From positions 29,247-93,246 of the forward strand of contig DASUZB010000105.1 in the NCBI GenBank assembly GCA_036377075.1: 64,000 nucleotides of DNA. Direction: 5' to 3'. This stretch comes from DASUZB01 sp036377075. GTDB taxonomy: Bacteria > Actinomycetota > CALGFH01. Under the pieces are notes generated by a model. The model was not told where the DNA came from, ran no database searches, and saw only the letters and a program-made list of their open reading frames with translations. Every line of letters begins with the position of its first letter. The first letter of the stretch is position 1. Positions 16,221 to 23,500 of this stretch are shown here, in pieces. The translations under genes and the position numbers were made by a program.

Positions 16221-17026
16221 GACCGCCTCCCGGGGTGGAGGGTGAGGCTGCCGGCGGCGGCCAGTGCCGCGGCGACGGCGAGGGCGGCGGCCACCACCGG
16301 GCCGACCAGCCAGCCGGCGTCCTGGCCGGGGCTGTGCCCCTCGAGCACCAGCTTGCCGAGGTAGCGCAGGCCGGAGGTGAACGGGTCGGCGCGCAGCAGC
16401 AGCCCGCCGAGCCAGCCCTGCTGCACCGACGACGGCATCTGCGTCGGCGCGTACAGGGCCAGCAGCGCGAACAGGCTCACCGACAGGCTCAGCCGGTTGG
16501 ACTGGGACAGCGTGCTGACCAGCAGGCCGTAGCCGGCCAGGAACAGGGCCAGGAGGCTGCCGACCACCAGGCCGCTTACCACCGCCACCCCGCCGACGCC
16601 GACCCCGTGGCCGAGGTACCAGACGTAGGGAATGGACAGCACCCAGGCGCCGAGCCACAGCGACAGCGTGGCGAGCGCCTTCCCGACGATCAGGGCGCGC
16701 CGTGGCGCCGGGCTCAGAAGCAGGCTCTCGAGCGTGCCGCGCTCGCGCTCGCCGCTGACGGCGTCGGCCGCGCCGAGCAGCACCAGCAACGCGCCCACGG
16801 CGACGGCGACCTGCAGCGTCAGGCTGACGGCCTCGCGCTGCTCCAGGAAGTTGAGCGCCTGGTTGGTGGCGACCAGGTAGGAGGTGACGCTGAGCAGCAG
16901 CGCGTAGACGAACATCAGCGGCAGCCCGCGCCCGGCGAGCCAGAGGTCGCGCAGCTCCCGCTCGCCGGTGACCAGCCACGCTCCCCTGCCGGCGGCGGCC
17001 GGCCGGCTGCCGGCCGTGGCGGCCAT
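16217..17026 (-). CDS. ABC-2 type transporter permease
   Basis: A 269-residue protein with about six membrane helices. It carries the ABC-2 motif SGERERGTLESLLLSPAPRR between helices two and three, which marks permeases of this class. Its ATG overlaps the ATPase stop (TGATG) and its own stop overlaps the next gene's start, so the three genes form a tight operon: ATPase, permease, exported protein. The family moves polysaccharides, drugs or lipids outward, or supports protein export; the substrate is unknown. Confidence 0.88.
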   Translation of the reverse strand: MAATAGSRPAAAGRGAWLVTGERELRDLWLAGRGLPLMFVYALLLSVTSYLVATNQALNFLEQREAVSLTLQVAVAVGALLVLLGAADAVSGERERGTLESLLLSPAPRRALIVGKALATLSLWLGAWVLSIPYVWYLGHGVGVGGVAVVSGLVVGSLLALFLAGYGLLVSTLSQSNRLSLSVSLFALLALYAPTQMPSSVQQGWLGGLLLRADPFTSGLRYLGKLVLEGHSPGQDAGWLVGPVVAAALAVAAALAAAGSLTLHPGRRS

Positions 17027-17979
17027 CAGGCACCCTCCGTGACCGCGAGGAAGGCGTCGCCGAGGCGGCCGCCCTCGAGCGAGAAGCCGAGCACGGGCAC
17101 GCCGGCGTCGAGCAGGGTTCCCAGCGCCTTGGCCGCGGCGGCCTCGGGCTCCAGCTCGGCGGGCAGGCGCAGCTCCAGCTCGCCGGTGTGGTCGCCGTCG
17201 ACGGCCGCCGCGTCCACGGCGGCGGCCGCGAGCACCTCGACGGCGCGGTCGCGCAGCTCGGGCGGGACCTTGACCAGGCCGCGGCGCGGCACCGCGGCGC
17301 TGCGCACCACCTCGGCGACGGTGCCGTGCGCCACCACCCGGCCGCGGTTGAGGATCAGCACCCGGTCGCAGGCCTGCTCCACCTCGGCGAGCAGGTGGGT
17401 GCTCAGCACCACGGTGACGCCGTGCTGGCGCACGATCCGCTCCATCACCTCGAGCATCTGCAGCTGGCCGATCGGGTCCAGGCCGAGCGTCGGCTCGTCG
17501 AGGAAGACGACCTGGGGGTCGTTCACCAGCGCCCGGGCGATCCCGAGGCGCTGCCGCATGCCGCGGCTGTAGCCGGAGACGAGCGAGCCGCCGCGCTCGG
17601 CGAGGCCGACCTCGGCCAGCAGCCTGCGCGCGGTGGCGTGGGCGTCCCCGCGCGAGCTGCCGAACAGCATCGCGTGGAAGGTGAGCCACTCCTCCCCCGT
17701 CTGCCCCTGCGGGTAGCCGGCGCTCTCGGGGAGCACGCCGAGGCGGCGGCGGATCTCCGCCGGTCGGCCCTGCGGCACGCCCGCCACCGTGAACCAGCCG
17801 GCGTCCGGCCGGATGATGGTCGACAGCATCCGGATCGCGGTGGTCTTCCCGGCGCCGTTCGGGCCGAGCAGGCCCAGGACGGTGCCCGCCTCCACCTCCA
17901 GGTCGAGCGACTCGACGGCCGGCACGTCGCCGTACGACTTGCGCAGCCCGCGCGCCTCGAGCGCCAGTGGCCTCGACAC
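17026..17979 (-). CDS. ABC transporter ATPase, DrrA/NatA-like
   Basis: A 317-residue ATPase with Walker A GLLGPNGAGKTTAIRM, signature YSRGMRQRLGIARALV, Walker B VVFLDEPTLGLDP and H-loop VLSTHLLAEVEQ. A C-terminal extension of about 90 residues is typical of the DrrA/CcmA class. The GTG at 17979 was chosen because it puts SRPLALEARGLRKSYG at the N-terminus as in the family, with GGAG 9 nt upstream. An in-frame ATG at 18063 is the alternative and lies close behind the predicted promoter. It pairs with the overlapping permease. A direct-repeat box upstream (18097-18114) suggests control by the response regulator at 19576. Confidence 0.88.
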   Translation of the reverse strand: MSRPLALEARGLRKSYGDVPAVESLDLEVEAGTVLGLLGPNGAGKTTAIRMLSTIIRPDAGWFTVAGVPQGRPAEIRRRLGVLPESAGYPQGQTGEEWLTFHAMLFGSSRGDAHATARRLLAEVGLAERGGSLVSGYSRGMRQRLGIARALVNDPQVVFLDEPTLGLDPIGQLQMLEVMERIVRQHGVTVVLSTHLLAEVEQACDRVLILNRGRVVAHGTVAEVVRSAAVPRRGLVKVPPELRDRAVEVLAAAAVDAAAVDGDHTGELELRLPAELEPEAAAAKALGTLLDAGVPVLGFSLEGGRLGDAFLAVTEGA

Positions 17980-18096
17980 CGTCAGCCGCTCCACCGGCCA
18001 GGACGATCCCGACGTGACCGCATCCGCTTCCCCCCGTCGCCGCGACTGAACCGCGCCCTCCATGCGGTTATCGGCAGCGCAAGTGTGCCGCCGAAT

Positions 18097-18114
18097 CCTG
18101 AACGCTGGCTGAAC
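18097..18114 (-). promoter_or_regulatory. Direct-repeat operator GTTCAGC-N4-GTTCAGG upstream of the ABC-2 operon
   Basis: Read on the minus strand, GTTCAGC and GTTCAGG lie in tandem with an 11-bp period. CACACT, a possible -10 element, follows about 9 nt later. The same arrangement lies in front of the response-regulator gene (19529-19546), which makes both likely sites for the OmpR-type protein. Confidence 0.6.
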
Positions 18115-18132
18115 TGCCACATCCTGGGCGCG

Positions 18133-19377
18133 TCAGCGGAAGACCCCGGTGTGGCCGAGGGAGTAGCGGCCCGGCTGCGGGTAGACCGCCAGGCCGTGCG
18201 GCGCGGGGCCGACCGGGATGCGGGCGAGCAGGTGCCCGTTGCGGGTGTCGATGGCGTACACCTCCGCCGCGTGGCGTCCCGACAGCCACAGCACCCGGCC
18301 GTCGGCCGAGACGCCGCCCATGTCGGGGCTGCCACCGCCGGGCAGGCGCCAGGTGTGGACCACCTTGCGGGTGGCGAACGAGATCAGCGAGACCGAGCCG
18401 GCGCCGCGGTTGGACACGTACAGCACGCGCGAGTCCCGGCTGGCGTAGAGCCCGTGGGCGCCCTTGCCGGTCGGCACGAACCCGAGCACCCGCAGCCGCG
18501 CGGCGTCGAGCACCCAGACGCCGCCCTTGGCCAGGTCGGCGACGTAGAAGACGCTGCCGTCGGGGGCGAGCTTGACGTCCTGGGGCATCGCGCCGGCGTC
18601 GAGCCGCACCACGCCGGTCACCTCCTCCCGCGCCACGTCGACCTGGACCAGCTCGGCGCTGAACTCGCAGCTCGCCAGCAGGAAGCGGCCGTCGGCGCTG
18701 AAGTCCATGTGGTCGACGCCCTCGCACGGCACCGGCAGGGCGTGCCGCAGCCGCATGCTGTGCGGGTCGCGGAAGTCGAGGCGGCGCAGGGCTTCGGCCA
18801 CCACGATCGCGCGGCGGCCGTCGGGGGTGAAGTACAGGTTGTAGGGGTCGTCCACGTGGACGGTGCGGACCGGGCGGCCCTTGGCCGGGTCGACCGCGGT
18901 GAGGGTGTCGCCCTGGTTGTTGCCGACCCACAGGGTGCGCAGGTCCCACGAGGGGGTGACGTGCTGGGGCTGCCGCCCGACGGTGAAGCGCCCGACGCGG
19001 CGGAAGCTGCGCGCGTCGATCACCTCGACGGTGTTGCCGCCGCTGTCGGGCACGTAGACGCGGGCGGGGAAGCGGCGCACGACCCGGCTGAGCTGCCCGG
19101 GGCGGTCGGCGGCGTAGACGTCGCCGGGATCGAGCGGCGGCGGCATCCCCGGCAGCAGGCCCGACTCGGTCGGCGGCGCCTGGCGGACGCCCGCGGCGTC
19201 CGCGACCACGCCCTTGCCGGCCGCCGGCCGACCGGCCGCGGGCCGGCCGGGCTCCTGGCCCGGCAGCGGCAGGTAGGCTGCGGCGACGGACGCCAGCGCC
19301 AGGGCGGCGACGGCGAGCACTCTGGTGCGACGGACACGGGTCGGCACGGGGCGGCCCGTGGCGGGGCGGCTCAGCAT
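18133..19377 (-). CDS. YVTN-family beta-propeller protein, membrane-anchored or secreted
   Basis: A 414-residue protein. The ATG at 19377 follows AGGAGG at 5 nt spacing. An N-terminal membrane helix (RVLAVAALALASVAAAYLPL, about residues 19-38) directs it outside. Repeats such as VYVPDSGGNTVEVIDARSFR, TLWVGNNQGDTLTAVDPAKG and VLYVSNRGAGSVSLISFATR are classic YVTN/lactonase-like blades. Function is unknown; such propellers often bind partners or surface glycans. It lies between a two-component system (divergent) and the ABC-2 operon (same strand), so it may belong to one export or surface-sensing unit. Confidence 0.85.
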   Translation of the reverse strand: MLSRPATGRPVPTRVRRTRVLAVAALALASVAAAYLPLPGQEPGRPAAGRPAAGKGVVADAAGVRQAPPTESGLLPGMPPPLDPGDVYAADRPGQLSRVVRRFPARVYVPDSGGNTVEVIDARSFRRVGRFTVGRQPQHVTPSWDLRTLWVGNNQGDTLTAVDPAKGRPVRTVHVDDPYNLYFTPDGRRAIVVAEALRRLDFRDPHSMRLRHALPVPCEGVDHMDFSADGRFLLASCEFSAELVQVDVAREEVTGVVRLDAGAMPQDVKLAPDGSVFYVADLAKGGVWVLDAARLRVLGFVPTGKGAHGLYASRDSRVLYVSNRGAGSVSLISFATRKVVHTWRLPGGGSPDMGGVSADGRVLWLSGRHAAEVYAIDTRNGHLLARIPVGPAPHGLAVYPQPGRYSLGHTGVFR

Positions 19378-19528
19378 CGGGACCTCCTGCAACGACCGGG
19401 TCTCCCGGCCGGTCGCGGCCAAACCGGGGGGGCACGGCGACGGCGGCCACGGCGGCGGGTGCTGCGCAACCACGCGATCCTGGACGTCGAAGCTGAACCT
19501 CACCTGACGGCGGCGCTGCTGCCAGCCC

Positions 19529-19560
19529 GTTCAGCGCAGGTTCAGCAGCGGCGCGATACT
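19529..19560 (+). promoter_or_regulatory. Response-regulator promoter with direct repeats
   Basis: GTTCAGC (19529-19535), spacer GCAG, GTTCAGC (19540-19546), then GATACT as a -10 element at 19555-19560, 8 nt after the second half-site. The repeats occupy the -35 position, as expected for an activator of the OmpR/PhoB type. The leader to the ATG at 19576 would be very short. Confidence 0.6.
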
Positions 19561-19575
19561 GGAGCGTCCGGGGGG

Positions 19576-20259
19576 ATGGCCGTGAAACTGCTGCTGGTCG
19601 AGGACGACAAGAAGATCGCCACCGCGGTCAAGCGGGGCCTCGAGGCCGAGGGCTTCACCGTCGAGGTCGCCTTCGACGGCGACGACGGGCTGTGGCTGGC
19701 CAGCGAGGGCGCCTACGACCTGATCGTGCTCGACATCCTGCTCCCCCGCCGCAACGGCTACCGGATCTGCGCCGACCTGCGCGCGGCCGGCAACTGGACC
19801 CCGATCCTGATGCTCACCGCCAAGGACGGCGACCTGGACGAGGCCGAGGCGCTCGACACCGGCGCGGACGACTACCTCACCAAGCCGTTCTCGTTCCCGG
19901 TGCTGGTCGCGAGGGTCCGCGCCCTGGTGCGCCGCACCACCGGCCGCAACCCGGCACCGGTGGTGGTCGGCGACCTGCGCATCGACCCGGGCGAGCGGCG
20001 CGCCTGGCGTGGCGACGACGAGCTGACCCTCACCGCACGCGAGTTCGAGGTGCTCGAGTTCCTGCTGCGCCGCGCCGGCCAGGTGCTGTCCAAGGACGAG
20101 ATCCTCGCCGGGGTGTGGCAGCAGGACTTCGACGGCGACCCCAACATCATCGAGGTCTACGTCCGCCGCCTGCGCCGCAAGATCGACGAGCCGTACGGCC
20201 GCCGCTCCATCACGACGGTCAGGGGTGCCGGCTACCGGCTCAGCGACGATGACGGCTGA
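19576..20259 (+). CDS. OmpR/PhoB-family response regulator
   Basis: A 227-residue regulator. The receiver domain has the acidic pair EDD near residues 9-11, phospho-acceptor Asp in YDLIVLDILLPRRNG, a Thr in LMLTAKDG and Lys in YLTKPFSF. The winged-helix effector domain has ELTLTAREFEVLEFLLRRAG and EVYVRRLRRKID. It is followed by the kinase gene with an 11-nt overlap. The direct repeats before this gene and before the ABC-2 ATPase gene point to autoregulation and control of export, an inference from shared sites. Confidence 0.93.
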   Translation: MAVKLLLVEDDKKIATAVKRGLEAEGFTVEVAFDGDDGLWLASEGAYDLIVLDILLPRRNGYRICADLRAAGNWTPILMLTAKDGDLDEAEALDTGADDYLTKPFSFPVLVARVRALVRRTTGRNPAPVVVGDLRIDPGERRAWRGDDELTLTAREFEVLEFLLRRAGQVLSKDEILAGVWQQDFDGDPNIIEVYVRRLRRKIDEPYGRRSITTVRGAGYRLSDDDG

Positions 20260-21628
20260 TCCCCGATCCCGGCTGCGGCGGGTCGCCGCCAGCGTGCAGT
20301 TCCGCGTCACCGCGATGGCCGTGCTCGCCGTGGCGGCGGTGCTGGTCGCGGCCGGCGTGGGCCTGGTGGTGGCGCAGCGGCGGCTGCTCACCGCGAACGT
20401 CGAGTACGCCATCGAGCTGGGCGCCGACGACCTCGCCGCGCGCGTCGCCGCCGGCCCGGTGAGCGGGACGCTCAGCGGGGTCGAGGGCAGCACCGCCCAG
20501 GTGGTGACGCTCGACGGCAAGGTGCTGGCCGCCACCGCCGACGTCGGCGGCCAGCCGCCCATCGGGCGGCCGCCGCCCGCCGGCCAGCGCGAGAGCCTGC
20601 GCAGCATCCCCAGCCTGCCGGGCACCAACGACCCGTACCGGGTGCTGAGCCGGCGGGTCGACGGCCGCGACGGGCCCGTCCTCCTGCTCGTCGCCGGCGC
20701 CCTCGACGACGTCGAGGAGAGCGGCCGCGTGCTGACCGCCAGCCTGAGCGTGGCCGCCCCGGCGCTGGTCGCCGTGCTGGCCGCGCTCATCTGGACCCTG
20801 GTCGGCCGCACCCTGCGGCCGGTCGAGGCGATCCGCGCCGAGGTCGCCGGCATCGGCGGCACCGACCTGCACCGCCGCGTCCCGCAGCCGGGCGGCGGCG
20901 ACGAGATCGCCCGCCTGGCCCGCACCATGAACGCCATGCTCGACCGGCTCGAGGACGCCACCGGGCGGCAGCAGCGCTTCGTCGCCGACGCCTCCCACGA
21001 GCTGCGCAGCCCGCTGACCAGGATCCGCTCCGAGCTGGAGGTCGACCTCGCCCACCCGGACACCGCCGCGCTCGCCGCCACCCACCGCAGCGTGCTCGAG
21101 GAGACCGTCGCGCTGCAGCGCCTGGTCGAGGACCTGCTCCACCTCGCCCGCAGCGACGCCGGCGCCGTCACCACCCGCCACGAGCCGGTCGACCTCGACG
21201 ACATCGTGCTGCGCGCGGCCGCCCGCCTGCGCGCGGACGGGCGCGTCAAGGTGGACATCAGCGGCGTCTCGGCCGCGCAGGTCCACGGCGACCCCGACCA
21301 GCTCGCCCGCACCGTGCGCAACCTCACCGACAACGCCGCCCGCCACGCCGACAGCACCGTCACGCTCGCCCTCACCGAGCAGGACCACGCCGCCGTCCTC
21401 AGCGTCGCCGACGACGGCCCCGGCATCCCCGCCGACCAGCGCGACCGCGTCTTCGAGCGCTTCACCCGCCTGGACGAGGCCCGCACCGCCGGCGGCACCG
21501 GCCTGGGCCTGGCGATCACCCGCGAGATCATCGAGCGCCACCACGGCAGCATCACGATCGACGCGAGCCACCACCCCGGCACCAGGTTCGTGGTGACCCT
21601 TCCCACGGATGCCCAGCAGTCAGGTTGA
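20249..21628 (+). CDS. Membrane sensor histidine kinase, partner of the upstream regulator
   Basis: A 459-residue EnvZ-class kinase. Two membrane helices (about residues 20-45 and 165-185) enclose an extracytoplasmic sensor of about 120 residues. A HAMP linker, the H-box FVADASHELRSPLTRIRSEL, the N-box NLTDNAARHAD and the G-boxes DDGPGIP and GGTGLGLAIT complete the core. The ATG at 20249 lies inside the end of the regulator gene, so the genes are translated together. The signal is unknown; the neighbouring surface propeller and export genes suggest an envelope cue. Confidence 0.92.
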   Translation: MTADPRSRLRRVAASVQFRVTAMAVLAVAAVLVAAGVGLVVAQRRLLTANVEYAIELGADDLAARVAAGPVSGTLSGVEGSTAQVVTLDGKVLAATADVGGQPPIGRPPPAGQRESLRSIPSLPGTNDPYRVLSRRVDGRDGPVLLLVAGALDDVEESGRVLTASLSVAAPALVAVLAALIWTLVGRTLRPVEAIRAEVAGIGGTDLHRRVPQPGGGDEIARLARTMNAMLDRLEDATGRQQRFVADASHELRSPLTRIRSELEVDLAHPDTAALAATHRSVLEETVALQRLVEDLLHLARSDAGAVTTRHEPVDLDDIVLRAAARLRADGRVKVDISGVSAAQVHGDPDQLARTVRNLTDNAARHADSTVTLALTEQDHAAVLSVADDGPGIPADQRDRVFERFTRLDEARTAGGTGLGLAITREIIERHHGSITIDASHHPGTRFVVTLPTDAQQSG

Positions 21629-21644
21629 GGCTGCGGACCACCCG

Positions 21645-22589
21645 TCACCCGGAGGGGGCCCCGCCCCTGGCGGCCAGGCGGGCGCGCTGCGGACCGACCA
21701 CGTAGGCCGGGTCGGCGGCGGAGGCGATGCCCGCCTTGTGGACCGCCAGCCGCTGGCAGGCGGCGCCGGCCAGCAGCATCGCCGCGCCGGCGACCGCGCC
21801 GGCGCGGCGGCGGCCGGCGAGGCCGACCGCCAGCGCCCCGGCGGCCGTGCAGGCCCTGGCCAGGTTGGCGAGCCTGCGTACCGGCCCCGCCTCGTACGGC
21901 TCGCCGAGCTCGCCGAGGCGTCGCCGCATCAGCTCGACCGAGGCGAGGTCGGCCACGGCGCCGCCGACGGCGAGGCGCCGGGCCGGGCCGGCGTCGGCGG
22001 CTGGGGTCAGCAGCAGCGCCGCGGCGCCGGCGGAGGCGGCGGCCCCGCTCGCGAACACCAGCGGCAACTCGGCGCCTGCCTCGTGCCACACCGGGACGGC
22101 GGTGTCGGCCACCAGCACGCCGGTGTAGGTGGCCACGGCGGGGCCCAGGATGCCGGCGAGCACCTCGGCGGCGCGGCCGAGCCGTGGCAGCACGGCGAGC
22201 CGGTCGGCCAGGGCGGCGCCGACCGCCGCCGGCCCGGCGGCGGTCAGCAGCCAGCTCCCCACGTTCATCGGCGAGGTCGGCTTGAACACCCGCAGCATGT
22301 GGTGGAAGCGCGACGGCCGGCCGAGGTCGTCGACCAGCAGCGGGAAGCTGACCAGGAAACCGGCCGCCGAGGCGGTCAGCGCCCCGGAGGCGAGCCGCCG
22401 GTTGCCCGCCAGCCGCGCGCCGAGCGCGAGGCTGGCGGAGGCGCCGGCGAGGCCGCCGGCGAAGTAGTACAGCGGCACCTCGTCGGTCCAGACCGGCTGC
22501 TTGAGGATCGGCCGGCCGTAGTACGAGCGGAACTCGGCCGGCGGCACCATCGAGACCCCCGGCTTGGTCCCGTCCCTCCGGGCGCTCAC
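21645..22589 (-). CDS. NrfD/PsrC-type membrane subunit of formate dehydrogenase
   Basis: A 314-residue protein with about eight hydrophobic helices and little else. The N-terminus (FRSYYGRPILKQPVWTDEVP, then LYYFAGGLAGASASLALG) and the central SRFHHMLRVFKPTSPMNVGSW are hallmarks of NrfD-like quinone-reactive anchors. The GTG at 22589 overlaps the stop of the iron-sulfur subunit (GTGA). It should pass electrons between the iron-sulfur subunit and menaquinone, with no heme ligands needed. It is the last gene of the fdh operon and ends 16 bases from the convergent kinase gene. Confidence 0.88.
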   Translation of the reverse strand: MSARRDGTKPGVSMVPPAEFRSYYGRPILKQPVWTDEVPLYYFAGGLAGASASLALGARLAGNRRLASGALTASAAGFLVSFPLLVDDLGRPSRFHHMLRVFKPTSPMNVGSWLLTAAGPAAVGAALADRLAVLPRLGRAAEVLAGILGPAVATYTGVLVADTAVPVWHEAGAELPLVFASGAAASAGAAALLLTPAADAGPARRLAVGGAVADLASVELMRRRLGELGEPYEAGPVRRLANLARACTAAGALAVGLAGRRRAGAVAGAAMLLAGAACQRLAVHKAGIASAADPAYVVGPQRARLAARGGAPSG

Positions 22590-23500
22590 CGGCGGCCTCC
22601 CGCGAACGCGGCGGCCAGGCCCGCCACCAGCGCCCCGGCGGCCAGCCCGGCTGCCCGCCACAGCTTGGGCAGGTCGCGGGTGGTGGACACCGGGTCGGGC
22701 GGCAGGCCGTACGCCTCCGGCTCGTCGAGCAGGAGGAAGAACGCGCCCGCGCCGCCGATCCCGTCGGCCTCGTCGCGGAGGTACAGGCGGGCCTCGGCGA
22801 CGCCGCGGTCGTGCAGGGCGGCGAGCCGCCGGTCGGCCTTGGCCCGGAGCTCGTCGAGCTCGCCGAACTGGATGGAGTCGGTCGGGCAGGCGCGGGCGCA
22901 GGCCGGCTCCATGCCGTCGCTGAGCCGGTCGTAGCAGAGCGTGCACTTGAACACGCGGCCGTCGTCCTCGCGCCGGTCGATCACCCCGAACGGGCAGGCC
23001 GGCACGCAGTAGCCGCAGCCGTTGCAGACGTCGGCCTGGACCACCACGGTGCCGAACTCGGTGCGGAACAGCGCCCCCGTCGGGCAGACCTCGAGGCACG
23101 CGGCCGAGCTGCAGTGCTTGCACACGTCCGAGCTCATCAGCCAGCGCATCCCGTCGGCGGCCTGCGGCGCCTCCAGCCCGGCCGCCTCGGCCGCGGCGGC
23201 CGCCATGTCGGGGCCTGGCTGCAGCGCGTCAGCCCCCGGGCCGGCCGGTGTGGCGCCGGGCACCTCCTGCTCGACGAAGGCGACGTGGCGCCAGGTGTCG
23301 GCGCCCAGCGCCATGGTGTTGTCGTAGGAGTTGCCGGTGAACTCCAGCGGCCCGGACTCCGGCACCAGGTTCCATTCCTTGCAGGCGACCTCGCAGGCCT
23401 TGCAGCCGATGCAGACCGAGGTGTCGGTGAAGAAGCCGACCCGCGGCCGCGCCGCCGCGTCGTAGCCGCCGCCGAAGGTGGCGACCGGTGCCGCGCTCAT
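22586..23500 (-). CDS. fdhB: Formate dehydrogenase iron-sulfur subunit
   Basis: A 304-residue ferredoxin-like subunit with four cysteine clusters: VCIGCKACEVACKEWN, VCKHCSSAACLEVCPTGALF, VCNGCGYCVPACPFGV and KCTLCYDRLSDGMEPACARA. That is the FdnH/HybA pattern for four 4Fe-4S clusters linking the molybdo subunit to the membrane anchor. A C-terminal hydrophobic helix (GLAAGALVAGLAAAFAGG) may tether it to the membrane. The ATG at 23500 overlaps the stop of the catalytic subunit gene. The gene symbol is by analogy. Confidence 0.9.
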   Translation of the reverse strand: MSAAPVATFGGGYDAAARPRVGFFTDTSVCIGCKACEVACKEWNLVPESGPLEFTGNSYDNTMALGADTWRHVAFVEQEVPGATPAGPGADALQPGPDMAAAAAEAAGLEAPQAADGMRWLMSSDVCKHCSSAACLEVCPTGALFRTEFGTVVVQADVCNGCGYCVPACPFGVIDRREDDGRVFKCTLCYDRLSDGMEPACARACPTDSIQFGELDELRAKADRRLAALHDRGVAEARLYLRDEADGIGGAGAFFLLLDEPEAYGLPPDPVSTTRDLPKLWRAAGLAAGALVAGLAAAFAGGRR

